Shown here: positions 24,001 through 36,723 of the stretch, in pieces
Layout: the number at the start of each line of letters is the position of its first letter
Numbering within the stretch: the first letter of the stretch is position 1
NCBI GenBank assembly: GCA_013399855.1
Contig: VXAY01000767.1
Coordinates: 1,472,426 to 1,536,425, forward strand
Direction: 5' to 3'
Origin: Oxyruncus cristatus
Lineage: Eukaryota; Chordata; Aves; Passeriformes; Cotingidae
DNA length: 64,000 nucleotides
Made by a program: the position numbers and the translations under genes
The notes under the pieces: model-generated
Database searches by the model: none
Told to the model about the DNA's origin: nothing
The model's input: only the letters and a program-made list of their open reading frames with translations

Positions 24001-25816
24001 GAAAAGTGCATTTTGAGTTAACAACTTCAGACTTCATATTCAACAAACATAATTATGGCTTTTCACACTAACAGCAAGGCCCAACACTGTTCCCTTCAAG
24101 CAGTTCAGCACTTCTGTCACAACTACAAGCTGAAGCACAATCAGTTGCTTTCTATTAGACGCCGTTGCTTTCTTTCCCCAAAAACTGAATGTTCAGCAAA
24201 AAAGTAACAAAATGCCATTTATTAGCACAGTTCATGAAACGTAACAGGGAAAAAACAACAGTAAGGTGCATTCTTTAACCAAGTGCATCATGCAAAACAC
24301 TGAACTTATAAATGCACAAGCAAAGCAGCAGTTTGAAACAGATGGGTCACTGGTTATAAAAGCTTGCTACAGATGGATAATTAGCACAAATACTTTACCA
24401 CATCACATTCAGATCAAAACTTTGCATAAAATACAAATAATTTTCTCTCACTGTATTGCTCTGCTCTTAAAAAGAGGTAATTTTGCAATTATTTTGCAAT
24501 GTCAAAGAACTTTAGTTCTTCTCCAAAGAAATGCCCTGAATATACTGAAAGTACACATCTCTGTTCAAAGCTCCTCTTTCCATGAAGGGAAGAATATCCA
24601 GGATCTTCCATACCCTGGCCACTGTATCACATATTTGCCACCACACTTCTGTGAGCACAAGCCCTTCCCTACAGCAAGAGTTTGCAGAAGTTTAAACCAG
24701 CTGTATAGCTTAAGCAAAAATAATCTCCTGCTGTTACAGGACTGCCCTGATCCTCCAACCAGAACTCCTGGGGCAGCTCCTCCTCGCTCCACGTGCAGAC
24801 CCAGTGGTGTCTGAAGGTTTCACCATCAGTCTCACACCCGGAACAAGGTCTACATTGTGGGATAAGCTCATCTCAAAAATGGGAAAGGCTTTAGGACACT
24901 GATATTATGGAGCTGGATTTCTCCAAAAGCTATTCCCTTGATCTAAAGCTCCGAGTAAGATGATTAGGAGCCCTGAAGCGTGCAAAGCCCAGCTGTTCCT
25001 CACAATGCAGAAAAAGCCCTCTTTAGTCCATTTTACAAGCTCCCATTTTTTAATCTCTTCCCCTCATATATATCAGAGACTACATTTTGCTTTTCATCAA
25101 CTGCTTTTTATTCAACCTACCACCACTTTCATCAGTAAATTTTACTGTATTTAAAAGTTTCCCGCACTTCACTGTACAACTATTTTTGTATTCGATTTTA
25201 TCTTTGACCAGGTGGGTTGTCGAGAAAATTGCAGACAGGACACCTGCTTTACAAATGGACGAACAAACAGCAATAGCTTTGGAAGATCACAGGTAAAACA
25301 GGATAATGAGGCTCAAGAGGTTCACAGTTATTTTACTGCTCCTAAAGGCAACTCATACTCGTTGGGCAGTGGTTTCACAGTCTGCTCGTACACCTCTGAA
25401 GTTTGGAGAGCTAAATTCCTACCTTTATTTCCTGGGTTTCAGTGTCATGGGAACAGATATAGAAATGATAGCATGTGCTTTCATTATTAAATTCTTGCAA
25501 AATTACTGAACTGCAGGTTATATCAAAAGAAACTGCACCCCAGCAGGTGCATCCTGCTGTAACCATCTCCATCACTTTCTCACACTCGTGATAAAACAAT
25601 TTTACAAGTGCTTGTAACGCAGTAACATTTGTATTAAAACACCTGACTAGTTCACAGAGGCACACACTACTCTCCTGAAAGTCAAAAACCCAAGGCCAAA
25701 TTTTACTACCCATTAACTCCAGATTACTCCACCAGCTGAAGGAGTATAGCATGAGTAAGTTCAGAGGTGTGCTGCTATCAGGGCTGGGAAGATACACAGA
25801 GGTCTCTCCCTCATTC
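21034..25816. other. Non-coding sequence, no recognised feature
   Basis: I see no gene here. Short frames, including a 182-codon plus-strand frame at 24266-24814, lack recognisable domains, and their codon choice looks like translated AT-rich intron. T- and A-runs occur near 21130-21150 and 22422-22434. Confidence 0.55.
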
Positions 25817-25821
25817 CTCTC
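25817..25821. repeat. Target-site duplication, left copy
   Basis: CTCTC directly precedes the TG terminus of the solo LTR and is repeated exactly after its CA terminus. Confidence 0.88.
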
Positions 25822-26412
25822 TGTAGTGGTTTTGATTCTAGGCCTTCCTCGGTAGCCAGGCTGTAACCAAGGAACCAAGGCCATGTTCCCAGTATTCCAT
25901 ATGATTTTTACATAATCAAGGGTATAAATAAGAAGGGAGAGGAAGCTCTTGCTCTCTTCTCTTCCAGTGAGGTTTGGGAGCAGTGGGTCTCTGCGTTGGT
26001 CTCGCTTATCTATCAGCTGAGGCCTGCAGCGACTCCTGGTCTGCCACACGGGAGAGCGGGGAGTGCCGGCTCTGCCAGGCCATCCTGTTTTTCTAAGGGA
26101 CACGGTGAGATTAATTTTTGACAGTTCTTTATTTTGCTAGTTCTTAGTTTCTGATTGTGTATATCTGTTTTCCCCTTTTCTCCTTTTCCTTTTCCCTTTC
26201 CCTCCGGAGGACGGGGTGTTCGGGGTCCCTAATATTGTACATAGTATTCTAGCTGTATATAACTGCAATATATGCAAATATATATATTTTGATACAATTC
26301 GGTTGGTTTCGGGTTCTTCAGTTTCTATAGTTTTTTTTGTCTTTGCCCTGGGGGAAGAAGGGAGGGGGAGGTTTTCCCTGTGGGCTCGGGCAGTTGGCGT
26401 GAAGCCAACACA
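25822..26412 (+). mobile_element. Solo LTR of an endogenous retrovirus (ERVL-like)
   Basis: The 591-bp element starts TGTAGTGGTTTT and ends GAAGCCAACACA. Its ends form an imperfect inverted repeat (TGTAGTGG against TGTGTTGG), and it is flanked on both sides by the exact 5-bp duplication CTCTC. A TATA box (TATAAATA) lies about 100 bp from the left end, which gives the plus orientation. No primer-binding site, gag, pol or env sequence and no second LTR lie next to it, so it is a solo LTR left by recombination between two LTRs. A 5-bp duplication is usual for ERVL-type elements but not exclusive to them, so the family is uncertain. It does not encode a protein. Confidence 0.9.
25923..25930 (+). 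promoter_or_regulatory. TATA box of the solo LTR
   Basis: TATAAATA sits within the LTR about 100 bp from its 5' end, where the U3 promoter is expected. Transcription would start some 25-30 bp downstream, near 25955-25960, on the plus strand and so antisense to THSD7B. Whether it is active cannot be judged from sequence. Confidence 0.7.
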
Positions 26413-26417
26413 CTCTC
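26413..26417. repeat. Target-site duplication, right copy
   Basis: CTCTC directly follows the CA terminus of the solo LTR and matches the left copy without mismatch. Confidence 0.88.
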
Positions 26418-29400
26418 AACTAAAGAGGCTGGGAATAACATCAACCTCCCAAATCACATGTTACAGCAGTGAGGACAAGCAGATCCAAAACACCCCAGCA
26501 CCCACCCCCACCAAGGCAGGAGGGGTGATGGGCTCCCACACTAAGAAGAAAGTCCACAAAACATGCATTAAAAAATATTTTCCCCTGTAATATATGAATG
26601 TGTAACACTAATGCCAGTGAGTCAGTAAACATCACTTAAATTGCCAAGCTCTAACAACCTTCATCCCCTAAAAATGTACTTCAAAGCCATGTTTGCACAA
26701 ATTAACAAGGGCAAGGGCACAGTGATGCATTGGTGAACCTGCACTAGGATGAGTAAACACTCTAAGAGAGTCTTAATATGAAAATACTTTCCCTAGCACT
26801 GTTTGAATTACAGGGTAATTAGGTGGGGGTTTAATACATCTTGCCAATCTTTTGGCTCAGGCTACAACATACAACACACAACTGGTAAAAATAATTCACT
26901 CACCGTAGACTTTAGTTTCCAATGAGGAGGAGTCTAAAGGTTCAGCTCAATAATTCATTTGCAATTTTTGCATACTGCATATATAGTATCAATATTTCAG
27001 CACTTGAATCATTGGGAAACGGAACACATGATTAATTTGAAGTTACAGGAATGATGCAAGGCAGACTATGGCTGGAACCTCAAGTCTACTCTCAGAAACC
27101 ACTTCACTTGCAGGCAAGGCTATCGAGGTCTTTCGGGGTGAAATGCTGACAGACTGGGTTTTGCAGCCTGCCTTCTACCCACACAGCTGCACAGAACAAC
27201 TGCTGAGCCATTTAAAAATACATTTGCGAGACTGTGCTATTACAAAACTAGATTTTTAACAAAATATCCTTAAAAACACTGCACTTCAGCCTAAATTTTG
27301 TTTGCTTTATGTAATAGAGGCAGCACAAATATTGTGAAATACGTAACTCCACAGCTTTCCATCCCTACGTACTGAAATGCTCTAGGTCACAAAAGGCACT
27401 TTTGGTAAATTCTAGTGAAGGCTTCCCCAAGACAACAGTTTTAGCACATATTGGGCATCTCCCTCTGCCTGACCAGGGAGGTTTTGACCTGCTAACAGAT
27501 GGCAGTGTTTTACTTTGTAAGGTTCATTCCATTAATAAAGAATGTAAATTTTTCTTCTTCATTTCTGCCGATGCAAATCCACCAGAAGCCCTGATACACA
27601 AGAAGCCCACTTCTTGCGACAATTTTAAGAGTGACTGCTCAACATTTGTCACAGACACAGCAAGTGTTATCTGGGCTTCATCCAACCTCAATCAGATCTG
27701 CTCAACTTCAACCCACACTGCCGCTCTCCTTTAAACAAAAGCATAGGAGATTGAGAAGAAGAGAAAGTTCATATGACACCATTGTATATTATTGTCCATT
27801 AACTGCTCTAAGGGGATAACGTAGTTAACCAGCACACACGTGTGTGAGCAAAGTGTCAAACTGGTTTTTTTTTAATATATGTGCTTTAAATAGTAACTTC
27901 ACATTTAGGTGTCTGTTCTATGACACACAGTACGCAGAGCAGAAATTTGCTTTACTACAATAGTGCTGCACGTCAGCCACAAATTATTAACGAGTATTTT
28001 CTGACAATTCACTCCATTTCAATTATTTATTATTCAGTATAAAGCACATGCTTTACTTTTTTTCTTAGATTGTACTTGTCTTGTCTTGTCAATAGGAATT
28101 CATATTTGCTATTCAATTTACATAATGCGTAGGCTCTCCTGAATCATCAAAATAAGCTGAAGTACTAGGGAGTGACTTACATGAATATCAACAACTCCTA
28201 TTTTTCACTCCTGGCGACATCCACGCAGAAGCCAAAGTGTTGAAAAATACCAAAAACGACTGGGAAAGAAAGGCCAGAGGGCAGATACCGTGACAGGAGA
28301 AACATCTGGCAGCCAGTAAAACAGGGCAAGAAAATTATAATTAATAGAAAGGAGGGTTTTCCTTGGAGCACACGCATGGGTAAATGCTCATCAGTACTGT
28401 AAAACCAGCCAGGGGGTCTCCTAAAGATGATTTAATTTGGACAACAGTGCACCTCTGATCAGCAAAGGAATCCTATCCCAGGTCTGAGCAGCTGTAAAGA
28501 ACAGACACCGCAGCCACAGTGCCACAAAATGAAACTAAATAGTTTAAAACCCAGCCAAAGCACGGGGTGTGCAGCAGCTGAAACAGATGACTCAGCCCAG
28601 AGAGGTGTCCCTCCCATCATCACTAACACCTTGCTAAAATTATACTGGTGATCCCCACGGGAAAAGCCAAGGAAGTGAAAAGCGGTTTATCAACCACTCC
28701 TCTGAATATGCTGAACCTCATCATTCTTGCCCTGACTTTTTATTATAAGAAATACGTTTAGGTAGAGAAAAGGCAAGTTAAATCTCCCAGCGGGGAGAGA
28801 AGAAAAATAACCCCAACCATTTTATTTTTCTCCAAATTTCTCAGGAAATAATTTCTTTATGTAATGATGAAAAGGCACAGTTATCTCTGGTTAAATGTAA
28901 AGCAATACCAGATATAACACATCTTCACTGGCAAGGAGAGTGTGTTCCACTCTTCTGCACAACTCATTACAGACAATACCCAGAGAAAATCTTTATAATG
29001 TTCTGTTTCTCATTTCATGAATTTTTACAGCTAATGTGCTCTCAGTCAAGAATAATGTAGTGATTAGAACAGAGCACGGTAAGAATATCTGGCAATGTAA
29101 TACCTATGGAATTTAATGAATTTCTCTCCACCTAGAAGAAATTTATTGATCACCAATTTTTTTTCCGGCTTTAGATCAATTTTTACATCATTTAGCATAA
29201 AGTTTCTAGAATTAATTCATGAGAAGGTGCAGATAACAAGCTTTGAAGGTAACAAGATATTGATTTGTGCGACTTTCTATGCTAATTTTAGGATTTGATC
29301 ACAGCTAATTTAATTTGACTAGTGCTTTTTTACTTTTAGATATCTACAAAACAGCTTGAGGATGAAGATTCCCTTCGACAATAACTTCAGAAGACTCCAT

Positions 29401-32400
29401 CAGGAAATAGAACTGTGAAAACTTAACGGGGTTTTGTACTCACTTGTGCGCACACACACGCTCATGCAGGAACTCACACACCAGCTTGTTCAGTGACAAA
29501 AAAATATTACCTGGAATAATCTGCCAAGACATGAGGCCAGGAACACCTCAGCATGGAGCCACCTCTTGATTAAGAGTCTCCACTTCAAGTATAATTCCAA
29601 AAAAACTTACCAGTTAAAAGATGCAGCTTTACCTGGGCAGTGTTTAACACTATCTCGTGTTGAATCATTTTGCATGTTAAGCATTCTGTGCCAAATTAAT
29701 GCAGCTTCCACATTTTAAATAGATTAAGCCATGATTTTACACACTGGAACTTTCAAATTCCTTGGCACTGCCTCTGTGTTTCCTGGGACATCTCAGCACT
29801 GGACAAGCCCCTCGGACAGGGATTTGTAAAAAGCACAACTCCTGATCTAGGGAAGTAACTGTTTGGCAGCCAAATTAAATAAAATCTAGAAACCATCTGT
29901 TTTAGAAACTTTAATGATTAATTTTAGGAAGATGTTCTAAAAATGAGATTATTTTTGGCATAGCATTTATTTATAAGACATATCGCTAGCAATCCAGCAT
30001 TTTTCATACCAGGCTTATAACTACATTTTCCAGTTATCCATCTGGGCCCTTTTCAATTCAGTGGTTTAATTAAAACTCAATGGTATTATCAATCTGTTGC
30101 ATTTTTCATTTTGATGGTTATTACATTTACAGTACAGCAGGAGTACAAATTAGAGTAAGGAGATAAATCTCATCTTAAAATTTCATTTCTCTATCTTTGG
30201 TAACTTTCGTTGTCATAATATTTTCTAGCTCATTCACATTTATAAAACAGTTTTAATGATCTATTTTTTATTATTACAATAAAGAGGAACAGGCAAAAAT
30301 TATTTTTCAATAGCATTACACATCTCACAGGGAATCTCTCATCAGTCATTCCATCAGTCTGGTCAACAGATGGGCATTACACAGCAAGGTTGGGAAAAGG
30401 TCCATGGCAGGGTTGATATTAAGTTCTCTCTTCACTTCCTAAACATGTAATTCGGCAGTAGGCAGCCAAGTACATATCTAAGAGACAGAACCTCAGAGGT
30501 GTAGCAAAAATACGACAGATTCCCCAAAGAAGAGAGTGGTGAAACAAAAACTGCAAATGTTGCAAGTTATGAGTAGTTTCAATTAATATTTAAGAAGAGC
30601 ATTTCTGTGCTTCCAAACTACCTACACAGAGCTGGAGGGCTCCAGCTTCAGACTGTAATAGCCAAGACCTTAAGGAGTCTGTATCATCTTTCCCTGGACT
30701 CTGTGCAGCACTCCCAGTGTATCCAACCATTTCCCTGGGCAGATGATTCCCCTTTTCATTTCCCAGCTCCAAGTCTCACAGCAGAGCTCCCACCGTGCTT
30801 GCCTGGCTCCGAGAACGGATGGGCATGTGGAGCAACACAGTTAAAGGCTTATTAAACCAAATTTTGGAGCTGGTTTTGCTACTTTTGACTGCAAACCCAA
30901 CCAAACAAAAGGGGAAAAGAAAACATCTCTGGGTCCCATGTTCAGCGCCACTGAATCCTTCAGGTTTTCAGGATAAAATATTGCAAATGCTCCCTATAGT
31001 ACGCAAAATGGGAATCAGCAAGAGGAAAGGAAAAAAGGAAGGGAATATTCACCTTGTGTCACTAGCTGATAGCAACAATCTTAAAACCTTACCAAAAAAT
31101 ACAAGGCATAATTCAGATAGAAAGCAAGAACTGTAAGGAAAAGGAATAGGATTCATTAGACCAAAGGATACGAGTAGCAAAACCAAGCATGCTTCTAGCA
31201 CATGCCATAGCAGGATCATGATGAATTAAATTTTGGGCCTTGCTGCTCCTGGATGCTTCATATGTCAGAGGTAAAAATTGTTTCAAAGAATCATTTAGAC
31301 TCATGACAAAAAGTCCATCAGGGCTATGAAGGTTACTATCCCCAGTCATGGTGCAGGCACCATCTCCAGCTCAGGGCTTCCTGAAGTTCCAGGCTGTCAG
31401 GAGTAGAAGGGACGCCAGGAAGTCCCTACATTTACCCATTTCTTACAGAATTTCCCCAGGCAGGCAGTGTGGGCAGTGCTGGGGACGAGGGCAGCCTCGG
31501 GGGACTGTGGGTTGGTCACTGCTCTTGCTCTCCTGACACATTTGAAGAGATGGGAAACCAAGGTTTGCAGAAGGTCAGTAAGAAATACACGTTCATTCTC
31601 ACGCACATCATCTGCTGGCCTTACACCAAAGAAGAGCCTACCAAGAAGCATTTATCTGATTAATGTTACCCCAGCAATCAACCTGTCTGTTGGGACACCA
31701 TTCCTCAGGAGCTGTGCCCGGATTTGTGGTGTTCATCATTTTGCTTCAGCAGACCTCACACAAAGTCAGTGGGAATTCCTGCTGACTCAGACGTTGGACC
31801 AGAGCCAGCATTTCCACAAAAAGAAGTGGTTGTACAGCTAAAGGGAGTAAAAATTATTTAACTGCTTGGTCCAGTGAGATTCCAGCTTGGATGCTGAGAT
31901 TCCAGCTGGGATGCTGATCCTGATTACTGAAGGAGGACATAGGACAACGGAGTAAACTCTGACAGGCATCAGGAAGAAAATCATGAAGTCCAAAAATCAG
32001 TCTGTACCATAACAAGGAATGTCATCTGTAATGGTTTTATGACTTAGGCTTGATGTCTGGATTTTCCTTTTACTGTCAGCAGAGAGCTCCTTTGGCTGAA
32101 TCATTATAACAGCAGTATTTAAAAAAAACTTAGAAAGTTCAGATAACACTATTTTTCACGAAACAAATGCAAATACCAATCTTGCAGCTGATCAGTTTTG
32201 ACACACCTGGCTACCAAAATGTTCAGCCTTCTCTGAAAAGCCTGTAGTTAGCTGAGAGGAGCTACCAAGAGTAGCTGACGTTCCCAATAAAGATTTTTGA
32301 AGTACCTAGACAGCACTTTCTTTACCCATCGCCCCCAGCCAACACCCACAAGTCACATCTTACTCCACACACACAGAAGTGTCGTTTCAGCCAACTCAGG

Positions 32401-35113
32401 TGCATTTAACTTTGAAAAAATGCTGAAACGCCAAAATAGAAATTAATCTTAAATGTACACATAACTGTTTCTGGGTCTTACAGTGGGAGCACTAACTAGT
32501 TCTCTTTCTGCACAAGGTATCTGGAGGCACAAAAAGGGCTTGGCACTCAACTTGAATTAACTTTTGATATGAGTCAGACACCCAATTATCCTCTGTGCTG
32601 TTGAAAAATCCACCCTCGTCTCTAATTCTTGTATTTCCATAAGAGTTGACATCTATTAAAACATCATTAGGTATGCAGTCAAAACAACATAACACTTCAA
32701 AAAATTACTGGTAGTCACAGTTAATTGCCTGTAAAATATTTCTTTAAAACCTCCGTAATTGGATTCAATATTTCAGGTATCTCTTCCATAGATTTTGGGG
32801 TTGGATATTTACCAGGACAGCCTCAGCTTACTGGCATTTGCACCAGAAAGAATGAAAGGAAACTATAACCCAGTAGTAGCCTACGCTTTATGAGCAGTTC
32901 TGACTTAATTGCAAAGTTATAATTAAAAGAACTGAAGTGCCTACCAATTCAAAATCTATTTACTCTGCTGTTTAAAAGGGTGATGTCTATACACTTGAAA
33001 CAATTTTGAGTCCAAATCCAATAGAAGAAAATCTTTACAAGAGATGTAAATGATCACTGCGAAGCACTTAAGGAAAAAGCTAGAGAGAAGCACAAGCTGG
33101 TTAAGAAAGATCACAGAAATCCAAATGTGCAAAATATAAAATGATTAAAAAAATAAGAAAAAATAATACAGATTAGCCTTTAGAACTTAAATCAAAATGT
33201 AAAGAAAAAGACAGGAAAGCTGGTTAGCATGAAGGCTAAGAAATATGTGAGGCTTCAAGAATACCAGGAGCCAAAGGAATCATGCCAACAATATGATTAA
33301 CTGCCTCGTGGGTCCTGTGAAGTCTTCATTAGACAACCTCAGCCCATCCCTCTCGGATGCTGAGTGATACATTCCTTGACCTGAAGTGAACACTTTGGTT
33401 TTTCCATGTACCTGAAGGACCCCCCAGTGGCCAGAACACACAGATGTAAAGTACTTCTGACCTGTACCCAGATTGCTGCCTGTGCTCCAGCCCAGGCACA
33501 CACATTTCTTGTCGGGAAACCCCAGACAGCCCCACACCAAAGGCTTTTTTAAAGCATATTTTTCCCTACCATCGTTTCTGACATGGTCATATTTCACACA
33601 GCCTTGTCAATGCTCGATATGCAGCACTGGCAAAATACTGTGAGGGGTTTGGTACCATAATTCCTTCCCATCAGAAACAACTCGGAGCACAGGATTAGTG
33701 AAAGGAACTGTTTATTTAATATGCCAGAAATATAAAGTAATATACAGAATAGTATTTTGGCTTGAAACAGAGTGAGAGACTGGAGATGAGACCTGTCAGA
33801 TTAGACCAATTGAACCAAACAAAATACAAAGAATTTATGTGAGAGCTCAATCACTCTGGAATTACTGCAGACAAACTGGCTATTTACCCAGAGGAAGCCA
33901 GCTATGGACATGAGTGGGTTTTTCTTCTTTGTTAAAACGAAAACAGTACTTGGGCTCTTAAAGCAAGGTATAATACAGCAAAAACTGCAAGTGTTTTCTC
34001 ATCTGTTCTTGGATCCCTTTTTAAATGGAAAGGCCACTTAGCAAATAACAGAAATGGATTCAGCTGCAGAATGAACAGAGATAAATGGGCAGAGGAGCAG
34101 CCACGGCTGTACCACGCTGCTTAGTACATTAAGTGAAGGACATCCCATAGCTGGGATTTAAATATCACCTCCAGAAAAAGCAGTTCCAAGAACCACTCCT
34201 CAATGCAGAGTACCAGAGTTTTGTGTGGTAGTGGGAGCACCCAAAACTGCCCCAATTATGCCTGTCCAGGACTGGCCACACTAAAGAGGATGACCATGAA
34301 CCATCAGCCAGATTAAACAGCAGCCAGGGAACTCCACAGAGACTTCTGAAATAAAGAAATCAGTTCCAAAAGGATTTGAAAAGGCATGGTTGTTTTGTTT
34401 CTTATAGCAGAGGAGAGAGAGCAGCGGGAGACAGATCTCACAGGGCACAGCATCCACATCATCTGTGGGATGAGACCCCGCACAACCAGGGACTGGGATG
34501 ATAACCAGAAACTTCTGGGGATCAGCTCTAGGAAGGTGTTTCGTTAAGTTTTATTAAGCCTTTTGTACTGCAGCTCATCCGGAGCGTTGCTGATGCTGGC
34601 CTTGAACGTACAGTTCAGCGCCTGCTGGTTAATTTTGTCCCATTAATAAATCAATGGAGCGCTTTGATCCCGATTTGATTCATATTAGGTTATTCGAGCA
34701 GCTCCTCACGGCAGCAGGCAGGTGCCACAGCTTTCCCTTGCCTGTCTGTCTGAAAAATCGGGAAACAATACGCTTCACAAAATTTTTACTCCCAAACATT
34801 TTATCACTAATTCAGCCACTTGAAGGAAATTACCGATCAGTTTGAGAGCTGACCAGGGAGAAAAGGATTTCCCACAATTTAGAGGGAGCAAAACACCTCT
34901 GCATGAGCAAAATAATGCCATTTTGAATTTAGGCAAGCCTGACCACTCTTAAAATACATAGAAGTCCATTATGGTTTTGGGCAGCTGATGAGCTTTATTA
35001 AAAAGTTTATTACCTCTTCAGCTAAAAAACTCATGTTAGAATAAACAGAGGCCTGACAGAACTATTAAACTACAGATATTCTCTACTCTCTCAGTCTGTT
35101 CATTCAACTGGTT
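26418..35113. other. Non-coding AT-rich sequence
   Basis: No gene or full mobile element is recognised in these 8.7 kb. The stretch contains a 20-bp tandem duplication at 31876-31915 and a long repeat-free AT-rich section at about 29630-30300 that resembles conserved non-coding DNA. A 67-codon minus-strand frame at 32492-32695 has no domain or splice context I recognise. Confidence 0.55.
31876..31915 (+). repeat. 20-bp tandem duplication
   Basis: gagattccagcttggatgct at 31876-31895 is followed directly by gagattccagctgggatgct at 31896-31915, with 19 of 20 positions identical. This is a simple recent local duplication. Confidence 0.95.
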
Positions 35114-35211
35114 NNNNNNNNNNNNNNNNNNNNNNNNNNNNNNNNNNNNNNNNNNNNNNNNNNNNNNNNNNNNNNNNNNNNNNNNNNNNNNNNNNNNNNN
35201 NNNNNNNNNNN
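35114..35211. other. Assembly gap (98 N)
   Basis: Unresolved bases. The flanks share no obvious repeat, so the content and true length are unknown. Confidence 0.99.
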
Positions 35212-36558
35212 CCTCGGCAGACAGGCACTCACAACAGCACAGGAAACAACCAGCAGGTCACAGCACAGGAGGACACTTGCTACAACAGCCCCAGTGAGCT
35301 TCCCACCATTTGTTATGTTGGATTTTATTGTTGGCTTTCTTCTGTAAATTCTGGTTTTCTGCAATTCCGCTAAGCTTAGGTAAACTACACACCATGTACC
35401 AGAGTTTAACTCTCTGCTGGCTGGTCCCCACAAACAGCATCTGCTGTCACAGCTATGAATTTAGAGAAATGGGAAAAACAATCTAAGGGAAGTATTGTAA
35501 AAGAAAAGTTGATGATTACATTCCTTTTTATTGATGACCCTGAGCACAGTAACGTGCTGACAAACGTCTTTCTTTCCCCACTCTACCACAGCCCTCGGCA
35601 CAGTATGTCCTACACAACCACTAACCTTCATTTCACCCTTTCTTTTTCCACTTTTCCTGATGGATGCAAAGCTGCACAGGCACAGGGGAGATCCACGCAC
35701 GAGCAGGCAGGAAAGAGGGCCTGGGTTTGCAGTGCGAGGGCAAAAGAGAGAAGAGAGATTGCAGCTCGAGGACACCCTGACACCCTCACTCTTCCACTTT
35801 CTTCAAAAGTATCAAAAAAATAGGTGGTTGCATTAAAATTAGGAGGGATGTCCAGCTGCCCTCCCCCATTAACAGTGCCCTGCTCCAGAAGGAGCCACTA
35901 AAACCTTTGGGAGTGATCTCTTTCTGGAAATAAGATCCACAGAGAAGCCCAACCTGAATGGAGAGAAGTTGACTGGTAAAAGATATTTCCTGGAAGGTAA
36001 ACGTATTTATTCATTCCGTGGCCTTTCTGCCTTCTGTTAAATTTATGAGCTTTTATGTTCTGTTATATTTTCAGCGTTCAGCTCAAAAAAAAAAACAGTC
36101 GTGGCACAGAACGAAAAAATCCCATGAAGTCAAAAAGCATAAAAAGAGATTTAACTGCCTCCTTTTAATTTCTTTCTTCATCTCTGGGATAAATCTTTGA
36201 TCCAGGATGAATCTCTCAGCTACTCTCCAGTGGGGGCAGAGGAAATGCACACCTAAAACATCTCCTAGAACTGCTGCACAGCTCCCGGGTTCTCACCACA
36301 GCCCAATCCAAACACATTCCAAGCCCAGGACTCAGGGACAGGGATGGTCCTACTCCCTGCCCACCCCACAGGCAACACAAACAGGGTTTCTCCAGAAACC
36401 CTCTATGCTGCCTGAGCTGCTGCCACCCACAAATGCCCATGTGAGTTCTCTACCAAAAAACACATCAGCTCTGTCTGATCTATCTTCAATAGCTGCAAAA
36501 TGTTGAGCTCTAATATATGACAGTAAGGGGGGGCTACATCATTCCACTTTCACACTGT

Positions 36559-36581
36559 CACACACACACACACACACACAA
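36559..36581 (+). repeat. (CA)11 microsatellite
   Basis: Eleven uninterrupted CA units, about 75 bp upstream of the long A run. Confidence 0.93.
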
Positions 36582-36653
36582 GAAGTTTTTGATGAGGCCA
36601 GGAGGGTCTGTCAAACAAAATCTTTCGTGAAATCTTCTCTCAAATTAGGAAGG

Positions 36654-36722
<69 letters not shown>
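36654..36722 (+). repeat. 69-bp uninterrupted A run
   Basis: Sixty-nine consecutive A. The upstream sequence does not match a known retroposon or a spliced transcript that I recognise. It is either a poly-A tail, an expanded homopolymer or an assembly product. Confidence 0.9.

Positions 36723-36723
<1 letters not shown>

Noticed and set aside
24266..24814. Plus-strand open frame of 182 codons
   Set aside because: It has no domain, no splice pair and AT-driven amino acid composition. It is likely a chance frame.
25411..26103. Minus-strand open frame of 230 codons
   Set aside because: It runs through the left half of the solo LTR in antisense and through unrelated flanking intron, with no domain.
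32492..32695. Minus-strand 67-codon frame with protein-like composition
   Set aside because: I found no homology I can name and no paired splice sites. Its length is within chance expectation.
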